Positions 35,289 to 45,133 of a stretch of DNA of 64,000 nucleotides are shown piece after piece. The DNA is from Bacteroides faecium (lineage in GTDB: Bacteria > Bacteroidota > Bacteroidia > Bacteroidales > Bacteroidaceae), in the NCBI RefSeq assembly GCF_012113595.1, contig NZ_CP050831.1:5642001-5706000 (forward strand), given 5' to 3'. The stretch's first letter is position 1; the number at the start of each line of letters is the position of its first letter. The notes below the pieces were generated by a model. The model was not told where the DNA came from, did not search any database, and was given only the letters and a program-made list of their open reading frames with translations. A program made the position numbers and the translations under genes.

Positions 35289-36591
35289 TACAAGAATAAT
35301 GAAAGCCTAATTCTGAAAGTTCCTTTTTATCATAAATATTTCTACCATCAATAACTAAAGGATATTTCATAGTCTTCTTCAATACTCCCCAACTGGGTAC
35401 CCGAAATTCTTTCCATTCTGTAATCAACAAAAGCGCATCAACATCAAGTACCGCATCATACATATCTGTAGCATATTCAACTAGATCTCCAACCCTGCGT
35501 TTACATTCATCCATAGCAACCGGATCATACACTTTTACGATTATACCAGCAGATGTTAGCTTATCAATCAGCACTAATGCAGGAGCTTCACGCATATCAT
35601 CTGTCTCCGGTTTGAATGCCAATCCCCATAATGCGACCCGTTTTCCAACGAGTTCTCCATTAAAGAATGTAGACACCTTATCAAAAAGAATATTTTTTTG
35701 AAGTTCATTCACTTTTTCTACAGCTTCCAAAACTCTCATATTATATCCATTCTTTTCTGCTGTTTTGATTAAAGCTTTCACGTCCTTTGGAAAACACGAA
35801 CCACCGTAACCACACCCCGGATATAGAAATTTACTCCCAATTCTCGAATCTGAACCGATTCCTTTCCGCACCATGTTCACATCCGCACCAACCAATTCAC
35901 ACAAATTTGCGATGTCATTCATAAAGCTGATCCGGGTTGCTAACATTGAATTTGCCGCATATTTTATCATTTCTGCAGAGGGAATATCCGTAAAAATCAA
36001 ACGATAATTATTCATCATAAAAGGTTTATACAACCTTTCCATTATGCTTTTTGCTCTATCTGATTCAATACCAACGACTACCCGATCCGGTTTCATAAAA
36101 TCATCTATGGCATCTCCTTCCTTCAAGAATTCCGGATTAGATGCAACATCAAATTCTATTTTTACATGACGTTTGTCCAATTCCTCCTGAATAGCAGCCT
36201 TCACTTTTTGTGCTGTCCCCACTGGAACTGTACTCTTCGTAACCACCAAAACATATTTATTCATGTTTTGTCCAATAGTACGAGCCACTTCAAGTACATA
36301 GCGCAGATCCGCACTTCCATCTTCATCGGGCGGTGTGCCAACAGCACTGAAAATTACTTCTACATCATCCAAACAGGAAACTAAAGAAGTTGTAAACTTC
36401 AAACGTCCGGCATCATAATTTCGATGAATCATATCTTCCAGCCCCGGTTCATAGATAGGGATGATTCCTTTATTCAAATTCTCTATTTTAGAGGTTACCA
36501 CATCTACACAGGTAACATTCACTCCCATTTCAGAGAAACAAGTTCCTGTAACCAATCCTACGTATCCTGTACCTACAATAGCTATTTTCAT
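35278..36591 (-). CDS. ugd: UDP-glucose 6-dehydrogenase
   Basis: 437 residues. NAD-binding GTGYVGLVTGTCFSEMG at residues 7-23, catalytic Cys in YPGCGYGGSCFPKDVKAL, and C-terminal FKPETDDMREAPALVLIDKL are all typical. It oxidises UDP-glucose to UDP-glucuronate with two NAD+. With the next gene in the transcription order reversed (the epimerase upstream), it supplies UDP-glucuronate and UDP-galacturonate for an acidic capsule. Confidence 0.95.
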   Translation of the reverse strand: MKIAIVGTGYVGLVTGTCFSEMGVNVTCVDVVTSKIENLNKGIIPIYEPGLEDMIHRNYDAGRLKFTTSLVSCLDDVEVIFSAVGTPPDEDGSADLRYVLEVARTIGQNMNKYVLVVTKSTVPVGTAQKVKAAIQEELDKRHVKIEFDVASNPEFLKEGDAIDDFMKPDRVVVGIESDRAKSIMERLYKPFMMNNYRLIFTDIPSAEMIKYAANSMLATRISFMNDIANLCELVGADVNMVRKGIGSDSRIGSKFLYPGCGYGGSCFPKDVKALIKTAEKNGYNMRVLEAVEKVNELQKNILFDKVSTFFNGELVGKRVALWGLAFKPETDDMREAPALVLIDKLTSAGIIVKVYDPVAMDECKRRVGDLVEYATDMYDAVLDVDALLLITEWKEFRVPSWGVLKKTMKYPLVIDGRNIYDKKELSELGFHYSCIGK

Positions 36592-36593
36592 TC

Positions 36594-37649
36594 TTATAAC
36601 TTATAAAATGATTTATACCAATCCATTGTTTCTTTTATACCTTCTCTCAAAAGCGTACTTGGTTTGAAATCCAAATCTTTCTTTAATTTAGAAGTATCCG
36701 CATAGGTTTGATAAACATCTCCTGGCTGCATAGGAAGATATACCTTTTTCGCTTCTTTACCTATTGCCACCTCTATTGCCTGAATAAAATCCATCAAACG
36801 CACCGGTTGTGAGTTGCCAATATTGTAAATTTGATATGGGGCTGTTGAAGAGTCCGGTGATGGATTTTCAGAATCCCATAAAGCATCCGGTTGAGGTATA
36901 GAATCAATTACTTTTAATACCCCCATCACAATATCATCAATATATGTAAAATCACGAAGCATGTCTCCATTATTAAAAACCTTTATAGCTCTATCATGAG
37001 ATATTGCATCCGCAAATAGAAAAGGCGACATATCCGGACGTCCCCAAGGCCCATAGACGGTAAAAAAACGAAGACCAGTAGATGGAATTCCATATAGATA
37101 GCTATAGGTATGTGCCATTAACTCATTCGACTTCTTAGTCGCAGCATATAAACTAACCGGATGAGCAATACTATCTTTTTCTGAGAAAGGAACTTTTCCA
37201 TTTAATCCATATACACTACTCGAACTGGCATAAACAAAATGCTTTATATTATGATGGCGGCATCCCTCCAATATATTCAAGAATCCATCCACATTGCTCT
37301 CTACATAAGCATACGGATTTTCTATTGAATAACGAACCCCAGCTTGGGCAGCCAAATTGACTACTACATCAAAACTGCCATTGGCAAAAAGCATCCTTAT
37401 TGCTTGTTTATCTTCGAGATTAATGCGAATGAAACTGAAACGTTCGTATAAATCACTTTTCACAAATGTGTACCAATCTATTTTATCTCGTGAAATACCA
37501 AGGATTTTTTCTAAACGTGCATATTTCAAATTTACGTCATAATAATCATTGATATTATCCAGTCCGACAACTTCATCGCCCCGTTGAAGTAAATATTCTG
37601 CAGTTTTAGACCCAATAAAGCCTGCAACTCCTGTTAATAGAATCTTCAT
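36594..37649 (-). CDS. UDP-glucuronate 4-epimerase-like NAD(P) epimerase
   Basis: 351 residues of the short-chain dehydrogenase type. Rossmann motif GVAGFIGSKTAEYLL, the insert LDNINDYYDVNLKYARL characteristic of the CapI/LpsL/GAE group, and the active-site YAATKKSNE (YxxxK). It interconverts UDP-GlcA and UDP-GalA. It ends 2 nt before ugd, so the two are co-translated and function in one pathway. Confidence 0.9.
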   Translation of the reverse strand: MKILLTGVAGFIGSKTAEYLLQRGDEVVGLDNINDYYDVNLKYARLEKILGISRDKIDWYTFVKSDLYERFSFIRINLEDKQAIRMLFANGSFDVVVNLAAQAGVRYSIENPYAYVESNVDGFLNILEGCRHHNIKHFVYASSSSVYGLNGKVPFSEKDSIAHPVSLYAATKKSNELMAHTYSYLYGIPSTGLRFFTVYGPWGRPDMSPFLFADAISHDRAIKVFNNGDMLRDFTYIDDIVMGVLKVIDSIPQPDALWDSENPSPDSSTAPYQIYNIGNSQPVRLMDFIQAIEVAIGKEAKKVYLPMQPGDVYQTYADTSKLKKDLDFKPSTLLREGIKETMDWYKSFYKL

Positions 37650-37685
37650 TACAAAAAAAAGTTTGTTTTAATCTATATGTCTAAT

Positions 37686-38552
37686 TTATTCTACAGCTCG
37701 TTGTAGCCATAGCTTAGCTTCAGCTAATATTTCGGAATTCAATGTGGAATATCGTTTACGTATTAAAAGATCATTTCTACCAATCAAAGAAAAAAAAGAA
37801 TATACGACTGACTTTAGCAATGAACTCATATATAATTTATATATTGTACTGTAGTGAAAATCACGCTTGCGAACAGTTCGTAAATAACCTCTAAAATACT
37901 TTTGAGTCTTTAAATATCTTGATAATGAAGGAACTCCTACTGCTCTATAAAAAAGTAACTTGTCGGACATATTAAAGAAGTAAGAATCTCCAACTGAACT
38001 TATCCATAATGCCAAATCCTGCATTCTAAGCAATTTCTCATTATACGGATGTTTAATAAACCATTCTTTTTTTCCTAAAATACTAGGATGAACAAACGCC
38101 CCTCTATTCAATATATCTGCAATAGTTTTCGGTTGCTGATAGAGTTCTTTTGAAACTCCCAAAATTGAATTATCTTTATCTATATAATAAGCATTACTAC
38201 CTACTACATCTATTTCAGGATGTTTCACAAGAAATTCAACCTGTAATTCTATTCTTTGAGGATGCATAATATCATCCGCATCCATACGGGCATAATATTC
38301 TCCATGTGCTATCAATGAAAGCTGATTCAAACGAGCTGGCAATCCTAACTGATATCCATCATTAATAAATCTGATCCTTTTATCCTCAAATTCAGATATA
38401 ATGTCTTTATAATTATCAGTACTCCCATCATTCAATAATATTAATTCCCAATTGGCATAGGTCTGACTTAGTACCGATTTAACAGCATATTTTAAATACT
38501 CTCCCGGATTATAGAAAGGGATAGCGATAGTTACTAAAGGGCACAAATTCAT
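37686..38552 (-). CDS. GT2-family glycosyltransferase
   Basis: 288 residues of GT-A fold: VTIAIPFYNPGEYLKYAVKSVLSQTYANWELILLNDGSTDN at the N-terminus and the metal-binding ARMDADDIMHPQRIE. C-terminus has a short hydrophobic helix. Predicted to add one sugar to the repeat unit. Start overlaps the stop of the preceding TupA-like gene (4 nt). Confidence 0.92.
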   Translation of the reverse strand: MNLCPLVTIAIPFYNPGEYLKYAVKSVLSQTYANWELILLNDGSTDNYKDIISEFEDKRIRFINDGYQLGLPARLNQLSLIAHGEYYARMDADDIMHPQRIELQVEFLVKHPEIDVVGSNAYYIDKDNSILGVSKELYQQPKTIADILNRGAFVHPSILGKKEWFIKHPYNEKLLRMQDLALWISSVGDSYFFNMSDKLLFYRAVGVPSLSRYLKTQKYFRGYLRTVRKRDFHYSTIYKLYMSSLLKSVVYSFFSLIGRNDLLIRKRYSTLNSEILAEAKLWLQRAVE

Positions 38553-39517
38553 TGAACACTTTTCTTATAGCTCCAACCAGAAGCATTGGGTTCAGGCAAT
38601 CTAAGCCAATTACCGATTTCTACATGGAATTCATCTGGTTTAAAATTAGTTAGCCCAGCATTATGAAAGAAAGTCATTTCTCCACAATAAATTTTGCCAT
38701 TAACATAGAATAAATCGACTCTAACATGAGGAAATCCATGAGATAATTTTCTTGCAATATCCAACATCTCACCAAGTTTTTCTGGTCGTTCATAATACTT
38801 ACCGTCATTTTCATCAACATCCTTTATATCTACAGTATTAAATAAATTCCAGTTTGCATCATAAAAATTTCTTTTATGATGACTATACCTGTCTATATCC
38901 AACTGTATCATCTTAGGTTCTCCATTAAAACAAAAGAATTTATAATCCATAGGCGGGTTACCTTCTTCATCGCCTATAAAATTCTCACAAATTATCCTAG
39001 GTTTCATGTATTTGTAATTCCATTCTCTGCCATAATCCGACAACCTATGGGTCAACCAATAATGACAGTCAGCCAACACTATTTTCCATGTTTCAGCACT
39101 TATTTTATCCTTATCTATACACAAATAATTCCAACCGGAACCATGAGTAGCTTTCAACACAAACTTATTAGGTAGGTTATCAATATTTATATCTGCTACG
39201 TTGCTATAGCAATCAACACAAGGTATCAAATATTCTTCTGTAGCTAACTTCTTCCGATAATAATCACGAACTTCATATTTATCAGTACATGAAACAATTT
39301 TATCGTCCCTATAATTTAACAATAACCATATTAACTTTTCAGAAAAATTCTGTGGATTCTCTAGATTTGGATAAATTCCATGTAATTTTTTATATTGATA
39401 TTTTAAATATCTTTCATCCGAATAGAAAATATTAAAATACTTATTTCTAATAGCAGTATAAGTTCTCGCGAGACGTTTTGTCTCCTTTATTGTTTTTTTG
39501 AGATGAGAAATATTCAT
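38549..39517 (-). CDS. TupA-like ATP-grasp protein
   Basis: 322 residues. PQNFSEKLIWLLLNYRDD and CTDKYEVRDYYRKKL at the front, VLKATHGSGWNYLC (ATP-binding), PRIICENFIGDE, and the metal-binding end HVRVDLFYVNGKIYCGEMTFFHNAGL match the TupA-like ATP-grasp family. In other polysaccharides such enzymes attach amino acids or similar groups to uronic acid sugars through amide bonds. The nearby UDP-uronate genes make a uronic-acid amide in this capsule plausible (inference). Confidence 0.82.
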   Translation of the reverse strand: MNISHLKKTIKETKRLARTYTAIRNKYFNIFYSDERYLKYQYKKLHGIYPNLENPQNFSEKLIWLLLNYRDDKIVSCTDKYEVRDYYRKKLATEEYLIPCVDCYSNVADINIDNLPNKFVLKATHGSGWNYLCIDKDKISAETWKIVLADCHYWLTHRLSDYGREWNYKYMKPRIICENFIGDEEGNPPMDYKFFCFNGEPKMIQLDIDRYSHHKRNFYDANWNLFNTVDIKDVDENDGKYYERPEKLGEMLDIARKLSHGFPHVRVDLFYVNGKIYCGEMTFFHNAGLTNFKPDEFHVEIGNWLRLPEPNASGWSYKKSVQ

Positions 39518-39524
39518 TTTTATT

Positions 39525-40373
39525 TTAAATTTTAATCCAAGAATCTAATGCAATGGTGATATCACTGGTATTAAGCCATTTCTTAGGAGAAATAACAACT
39601 TTATTTTTATGTGAATTTAGAAATGCTCCCCACCAACTAAAAGAGCTATTTGATATAATATTATGTTTACATTTTGACATCAAATAAATATACCAGTATT
39701 GTTCTATATCATAATTTTCAACCAGTACACTATCCTTAGGTAATCTTAGATTTTCCTTTACCCATTCTAGATCATCAGAAAACACGAGTAATTGAAACTT
39801 ATCAATCTTAGTTGAAATTAGTTCTAAAGCTGTCTGATAATATTCCACTGTACAAACTCCAAATGTTGTAGCATATTTAGACTGAAAATAATCTCCTCTC
39901 CGCACATGAAGAGCTACAGAATGAGTATCATTTGCTATTTGGAAATAAGATTGTATTTTGAATGGTATTGCTTCTTTAGGTTCAAACAACTCACTCTTAT
40001 TTTCCATAAGCCATTGTGCGTATTGTTCTTTCTGCCAATAGCCTTGCAAATATAAAACTGCATTATCCTTTAATGAAGTAATTATACTTTCAGAAAAACA
40101 ATTCTCCGAAATAAATTTATGATTAGGACGAATGTTAAACAAGAATACGAATAAACGATTTAAGATTCCTGTATAATGAGAAATATGTATATTATCAATA
40201 GTCTCTAACTTATGATTTAACAGAGCAAGCCCAAGCCCTCTTAATTTATCAGAACGTCCAAATGATGATATATCATATTTAATATCATGGCACGTTTTAT
40301 TACGTAAATACTCACCAAAAGCATACTGGAATAATTGATTTCCAATTCCTCCCCAAAGTCGAACTATAACCAT
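39525..40373 (-). CDS. GT11 alpha-1,2-fucosyltransferase-like protein
   Basis: 282 residues. The GT11 signature is clear: N-terminal VRLWGGIGNQLFQYAFGEYLR, central VALHVRRGDYF (HxRRGD) and C-terminal ISNSSFSWWGAFLN. These enzymes transfer fucose from GDP-fucose; some capsular members use other sugars. No GDP-fucose biosynthesis genes occur in the locus, so the donor must come from elsewhere in the genome. Confidence 0.9.
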   Translation of the reverse strand: MVIVRLWGGIGNQLFQYAFGEYLRNKTCHDIKYDISSFGRSDKLRGLGLALLNHKLETIDNIHISHYTGILNRLFVFLFNIRPNHKFISENCFSESIITSLKDNAVLYLQGYWQKEQYAQWLMENKSELFEPKEAIPFKIQSYFQIANDTHSVALHVRRGDYFQSKYATTFGVCTVEYYQTALELISTKIDKFQLLVFSDDLEWVKENLRLPKDSVLVENYDIEQYWYIYLMSKCKHNIISNSSFSWWGAFLNSHKNKVVISPKKWLNTSDITIALDSWIKI

Positions 40374-40442
40374 TTCTATTTATTAAATTATAAATTTCAA
40401 ACATTGCCTCCTTACAAAATATCCACATATGCTCATCCCCTA

Positions 40443-41240
40443 TTATCTTTGAAATAGAAATTTAGCTAAACTACACATTGGATATTTAAATAAATAATGA
40501 TATGCTTGTTTATGTAGAGCTTTTGTTTTTTTCTCTTGAAACTTTTTCTTTGAACGAGCTGCATATATACATTGTCTAGCTCCTCTTACTTCGAAATTCT
40601 CCCAAAAGACTTTTATTCGATTGCTTTTTTTAAATGTACAGTAAAACAATAAAGATAATATTGCTTGATCGTGACGATGCTCTATAAAATCCGGATATTC
40701 ATCTACTCTTTTTGAGTCCACAAATAAATAATACTTTTCTAATGCAAGCTTTCTCCAAGATTCAAAAAAAGAAATGGTGAACGGAGTCTTCTTAAAAAAG
40801 ATGACCCCACCAGCAACCAAATATTGCTCCATCAAATTATTATTCAATGATACTCCAAAATAATTTAAAGTATCTCTCTTTATCCACCTCTTTATCTGAT
40901 TAGGGATTCTAAATAAAATTAAATCATACCCCTTTAATGATCTCCACATTTTTCCCCATTCGCCACTATGATAAACATAACATCCTGCATCCACATAAAC
41001 AACATAATCTCCCCAGTTTATTTTATCTAACATTTGCAATATAACATCAGACTTCCATGCCCAATAGCCTCCACCTCTTGGAAATCTCATTATTGGACTA
41101 TTTCTCATTTCACTTGTCAAGTCTTCCCTAGAATACAATAAGCAATCGTCAAAAACGCCCAACTGTCTAGAAGTGACCATCAAACGTTCCCCTGCATCTT
41201 TAAAAGATTCATCAGCATACGTAACTAAATATTTCTTCAT
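40443..41240 (-). CDS. putative glycosyltransferase (GT-A like)
   Basis: 265 residues from the ATG at 41240; a GTG at 41243 is possible. The sequence has MRFPRGGGYWAWKSDVIL and a DxD-like VVYVDAGCYVYHS, then VAGGVIFFKKTPFTISFFESWRKL and EHRHDQAILSLL, a pattern of capsular GTs of unassigned family. The start shares its A with the upstream stop (TGATG), implying translational coupling with the wzy gene. Confidence 0.7.
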   Translation of the reverse strand: MKKYLVTYADESFKDAGERLMVTSRQLGVFDDCLLYSREDLTSEMRNSPIMRFPRGGGYWAWKSDVILQMLDKINWGDYVVYVDAGCYVYHSGEWGKMWRSLKGYDLILFRIPNQIKRWIKRDTLNYFGVSLNNNLMEQYLVAGGVIFFKKTPFTISFFESWRKLALEKYYLFVDSKRVDEYPDFIEHRHDQAILSLLFYCTFKKSNRIKVFWENFEVRGARQCIYAARSKKKFQEKKTKALHKQAYHYLFKYPMCSLAKFLFQR

Positions 41241-42523
41241 CACATATTGGTTATTATAGTACTCATAGAATCATTTAATATCAGCGATGGTAAAGATCCG
41301 TATACCATATCTACTTTGGTAAAATATAACATTAATTTTAAATTATAAAATAACATTGGTATAGAAGCACATATCAATACAAGTAAACAGTTACGATACC
41401 AATAATTGACTTTATTTCTAGCCCATAATTTATAACATAAATAATATACAAATAATGAAGACAAGTGTAATGTCCTTTGATTCACATCATTAGCTAATGG
41501 AGATAAATAATAAAAAACATACAATAAAAGCAGAAAACATGCTATTGAAGTATCAATTGTATCATACAATATTTTCTTCTTTAAAAATACATTTATTATA
41601 ATCCACAAAGAAGACAGTTCGATTAGGATATACATATATTTAACATGAAGAGAAGCAACTTCCGATGCAGCTACTGAATTAGCTAAATAATTTTCATCCA
41701 AAACATAAGATGCATATTTCAGTGCTAAGCTATTTGGCAAATAATTAAGTACGAAGGAAAAACCTGCAACTACATTCAAATTCTTTACAACAAAAGCTAA
41801 TAATAAAAGAATAAAATATATACGAATATTTTTAGGGAATAAAACTATCACGAGAAATAAGAAATCATATATGATAAATGCTGAATGAAATAAAGGAACC
41901 AAACCTAAAATTATTAAATATTTCAACTTACGCGTATGCAAATATTTTATTGAAGAATAAAAAAAGAGTAAGGCAGCAGTAGGGAACCTAACATTACCCA
42001 AATGTGCAACTCCGTAAGCCAAAAAGAACAACAGCAATAATCCATACGACAAATCTTTCCTACTACACCTATATACATCAAATAAAGACTTTGACTTTAG
42101 ATATAAAATGGCCCATACCATACCTAATAACGCCATCAGTATATGACCATTTGTCGTAAAACGAGACACTATAAATCCCATAAAGGCACGATAATAATCT
42201 CCACCACTTATAACAAAATCATACGACGTCACTAATTCTGTAATAGAATTATAAGCAACACAATTCTTTGGATATTCCAAATACCTATTCAAATCAGGTC
42301 CTTCTGTATCAATATTTGTCATTGAATAAGCAAAAAGCACTATAAATAAGAATAAAGTTATATTTGCTGTCTTTTTATTCAAAAAAAACAAACTGAAAAC
42401 AAATGAAGCTAATGGACATATTAAAAATAAAAGCAATAATATGGTTCTATTAGTATATTCTTTTTCTAAAGACATTTTTGTGAAAACAGACAAACTATTA
42501 CCCTTTACATCCATTGAAACCAA
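41240..42523 (-). CDS. Wzy-like polysaccharide polymerase (EpsG type)
   Basis: 427 residues with about 10-12 hydrophobic segments, a pattern like EpsG/Wzy proteins. Long periplasmic loop in the middle (LNYLPNSLALKYASYVLDENYLA). No enzyme motif is expected in this family. It would join repeat units on the periplasmic side. Identification rests on topology, position between glycosyltransferases and the lack of another polymerase in the operon. Confidence 0.75.
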   Translation of the reverse strand: MVSMDVKGNSLSVFTKMSLEKEYTNRTILLLLFLICPLASFVFSLFFLNKKTANITLFLFIVLFAYSMTNIDTEGPDLNRYLEYPKNCVAYNSITELVTSYDFVISGGDYYRAFMGFIVSRFTTNGHILMALLGMVWAILYLKSKSLFDVYRCSRKDLSYGLLLLFFLAYGVAHLGNVRFPTAALLFFYSSIKYLHTRKLKYLIILGLVPLFHSAFIIYDFLFLVIVLFPKNIRIYFILLLLAFVVKNLNVVAGFSFVLNYLPNSLALKYASYVLDENYLANSVAASEVASLHVKYMYILIELSSLWIIINVFLKKKILYDTIDTSIACFLLLLYVFYYLSPLANDVNQRTLHLSSLFVYYLCYKLWARNKVNYWYRNCLLVLICASIPMLFYNLKLMLYFTKVDMVYGSLPSLILNDSMSTIITNM

Positions 42524-42535
42524 TAATATTACGAA

Positions 42536-43510
42536 TTACAGTAACAATAATTTATTATATTCTGCATTGAATATTCCAAAATAAGAATCCGGATGCTCTT
42601 CCATATCCCATCTATTGTGCCAATGATAAGTAAATGCAGCAGGGAAAAAGTCTTTATAAGATTTAATCCTTGGATCTCGGACAAAATCAGAATCGAATCT
42701 TTTGAAAAAATAGTCGAAATTATCAAAAGGCATATCTTCTGAATATCCACCCCATAATGGATCGAAATATGTACATGGATAATTCCGCAAATTAGCCAAT
42801 TTGTTATCTTTATAGTCAAACAAAACCCACGGCATAGCCTCTTTTCTTTTCATCATTTTCTTCATTAAATAAATAGTCAGAAAACTATTTTTCCGAAGAT
42901 AGATAACAGCACTATTTGCATAAGGTTGATATTCCCATGCGTAAACAAACTCATGCCCTCTCAACAGAGAAGAAAAATCCTTTAAAAACATTATATCTAA
43001 ATCAAAATAAACTCCACCAAACTTATACAGAGCAATAATTCTAAAATCATCTCCTCTAGCTGGTAATGGTTTATCCTTAAGCAAAAATGATTTAATATTT
43101 TGAAAAGGAGTATCAAATATTTCTTCCTCAATATTCCATGGTAATATTTTTATTTTATCTTTTAATTCTAGCAAATACTTATTTTCTAATAGCTGTGAAT
43201 ATCCATTTGAAGCATCTAGCCACAACCATAATTCAGTATTCCGCAAATCTTGCGTACAAAGAAAACTTTTTATAGAAAAAGATTGTTTCAAACCAAAATC
43301 ACCATGCCAATAAGTATGAAAAATAATTTTTTCCGTCATCAAAGCACAGTGTTCTATTCTCTGTTTATTGGAAATCTTATTCAAATAAAGCTCATCACAT
43401 GGCAAAACATTCCAATTTTTATAGGTTGATTTCAAATTCCCTCTATAAATTTTGTTCCTTCTTAGAAAATAACGAATATATTTATTCATAATACCATTTA
43501 TTTTTAACAC
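42536..43510 (-). CDS. glycosyltransferase with DXD motif (Gly_transf_sug type)
   Basis: 324 residues. The central GDDFRIIALYKFGGVYFDLDIMFLKDFS contains the DXD motif (FDLD) and the preceding Arg typical of this group, followed by NSAVIYLRKNSFLT. The N-terminus (IFHTYWHGDFGLKQSFSIKSFL) fits. It probably adds an alpha-linked hexose or N-acetyl sugar; donor unknown. Confidence 0.85.
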   Translation of the reverse strand: MLKINGIMNKYIRYFLRRNKIYRGNLKSTYKNWNVLPCDELYLNKISNKQRIEHCALMTEKIIFHTYWHGDFGLKQSFSIKSFLCTQDLRNTELWLWLDASNGYSQLLENKYLLELKDKIKILPWNIEEEIFDTPFQNIKSFLLKDKPLPARGDDFRIIALYKFGGVYFDLDIMFLKDFSSLLRGHEFVYAWEYQPYANSAVIYLRKNSFLTIYLMKKMMKRKEAMPWVLFDYKDNKLANLRNYPCTYFDPLWGGYSEDMPFDNFDYFFKRFDSDFVRDPRIKSYKDFFPAAFTYHWHNRWDMEEHPDSYFGIFNAEYNKLLLL

Positions 43511-43513
43511 GAA

Positions 43514-45070
43514 CTACCTAATAATACTCTTTATTCTATTAACAAATCGCCTCATACCGCTATCAAATACTAAAAAGAATAATAAACTAACAGTAATATA
43601 TAAAGAAAGACAAAGAATTCCATACTTCCCCCATTCATAATATGAAGATATAAAATCATCTTTAACTATCATATGCAGAATCTTCAAGGTACCGATAAAG
43701 GAAAAGACCACCAATAACATACACTTCATATAACGATATATATATTCCGATATTTTTTCCTTAAATCCACATTTATAAAGGAAATATGGTTTCCAACAAC
43801 ATACAATTATTAATAAACTTATTGCAGTTCCCAAAAGAATTCCGGTTAACCCATAATAATATCCTAACCCAATAGCCAATCCTAGATTCAATATAGCTTC
43901 AGTAATGGGAGACCATATATCTTGATATAACCCGTAAGCATATATAAAAAGATCATTAGTTCGAGTTAACGATATAAATGTAATAAGAAGTAAAACAATA
44001 AAAGGTTCCTGTTCAATCACATAGCTTTCTCCTACCCATAAAGCTATAAAAGAATGGGCTAACTTATAAATACCAAAACATATAATAGATGCTAACCAAA
44101 TTCTACATGATGTCAATTCCCAAAAAACCTCCTTAATCCTCTGCATGTTATTTTCTGCTACTAAATTTCCAATTCCTGCAGTAATACCACCAGAGAAGGC
44201 ATTCATTAATAAAGTGACTCCTGTTATTATCAACATATAATTACCATAAATCGCCACTAAAGTTAAAGATGCATATGCATAAATAATCAATGGGCTCGTT
44301 TGTGTTAAAACAAATCCTGATACTTTATGAAAAAATATTTGCTTTGTTTTAGTTATAATAGTTGGATACTTTTTTTTAAGTATAGGCCCAAGTGAAGGAG
44401 AAGTATTCAACCAAGGATACTCTTTTTTTAATACTCTATTTAAAACAATTGCTATAAATATCGCTGTCAAGAGTTCAAGTATCATCCAATAAACATATCC
44501 ATTGGATAAAAATCTAATAGCCACTATTTGTAATACTATCTTAGCTAATTTAATGCTCTGTACATTTAAGGTGATTTTATATTCTTTTTGATCAGCAGTC
44601 AATATTACTTGAGGATAATTCACAAAATAGCTTAACAACGATGCAACTAATAATACAATAAATGATCCATAAGTATACCATAGTGGAAGTACAGCCTTTT
44701 CAAATATCATTGGAAAAAAACACATAAATACACATGCTCCTCCAACAACGATATAAGCCACCCTTCTGTATAACCATCCTTGTAAAGAAACAATTTCATT
44801 TATTACTTTTATATCATTTTGATATAATGGCTTATACAAAGTATAAGATATAGCTCCACCAATTCCCAATTCGGCCAAATTTAAAAAGCCTAATAAATTC
44901 TGAGCCGTTGTATTTAATCCTAGCACTTCCGGACCAAGATAATCTAAAAATATTTTTCTTGAAAAGAATTGTAATATCAAATTAGCCAAATAAAACAACA
45001 AAGCTATTTTAGCATTTCGAATACTTTTAGAAGTACGGCTTTCAGTAATTACATTCATATATTGATTCAA
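43514..45070 (-). CDS. Wzx-type polysaccharide flippase
   Basis: 518 residues with about 12-14 membrane helices and MATE/PST-like N-terminus (FSRKIFLDYLGPEVLGLNTTAQNLLGFLNLAELGIGGAISYTLYKPL). It moves lipid-linked repeat units across the inner membrane. The start may be the Met four codons in (45058). It is followed directly by the DXD glycosyltransferase gene. Confidence 0.9.
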   Translation of the reverse strand: MNQYMNVITESRTSKSIRNAKIALLFYLANLILQFFSRKIFLDYLGPEVLGLNTTAQNLLGFLNLAELGIGGAISYTLYKPLYQNDIKVINEIVSLQGWLYRRVAYIVVGGACVFMCFFPMIFEKAVLPLWYTYGSFIVLLVASLLSYFVNYPQVILTADQKEYKITLNVQSIKLAKIVLQIVAIRFLSNGYVYWMILELLTAIFIAIVLNRVLKKEYPWLNTSPSLGPILKKKYPTIITKTKQIFFHKVSGFVLTQTSPLIIYAYASLTLVAIYGNYMLIITGVTLLMNAFSGGITAGIGNLVAENNMQRIKEVFWELTSCRIWLASIICFGIYKLAHSFIALWVGESYVIEQEPFIVLLLITFISLTRTNDLFIYAYGLYQDIWSPITEAILNLGLAIGLGYYYGLTGILLGTAISLLIIVCCWKPYFLYKCGFKEKISEYIYRYMKCMLLVVFSFIGTLKILHMIVKDDFISSYYEWGKYGILCLSLYITVSLLFFLVFDSGMRRFVNRIKSIIR

Positions 45071-45133
45071 AAGCTAAATACATTATATCAAAATAAATAG
45101 TAACATATTCGATCTCGATATATAATATAAAAA

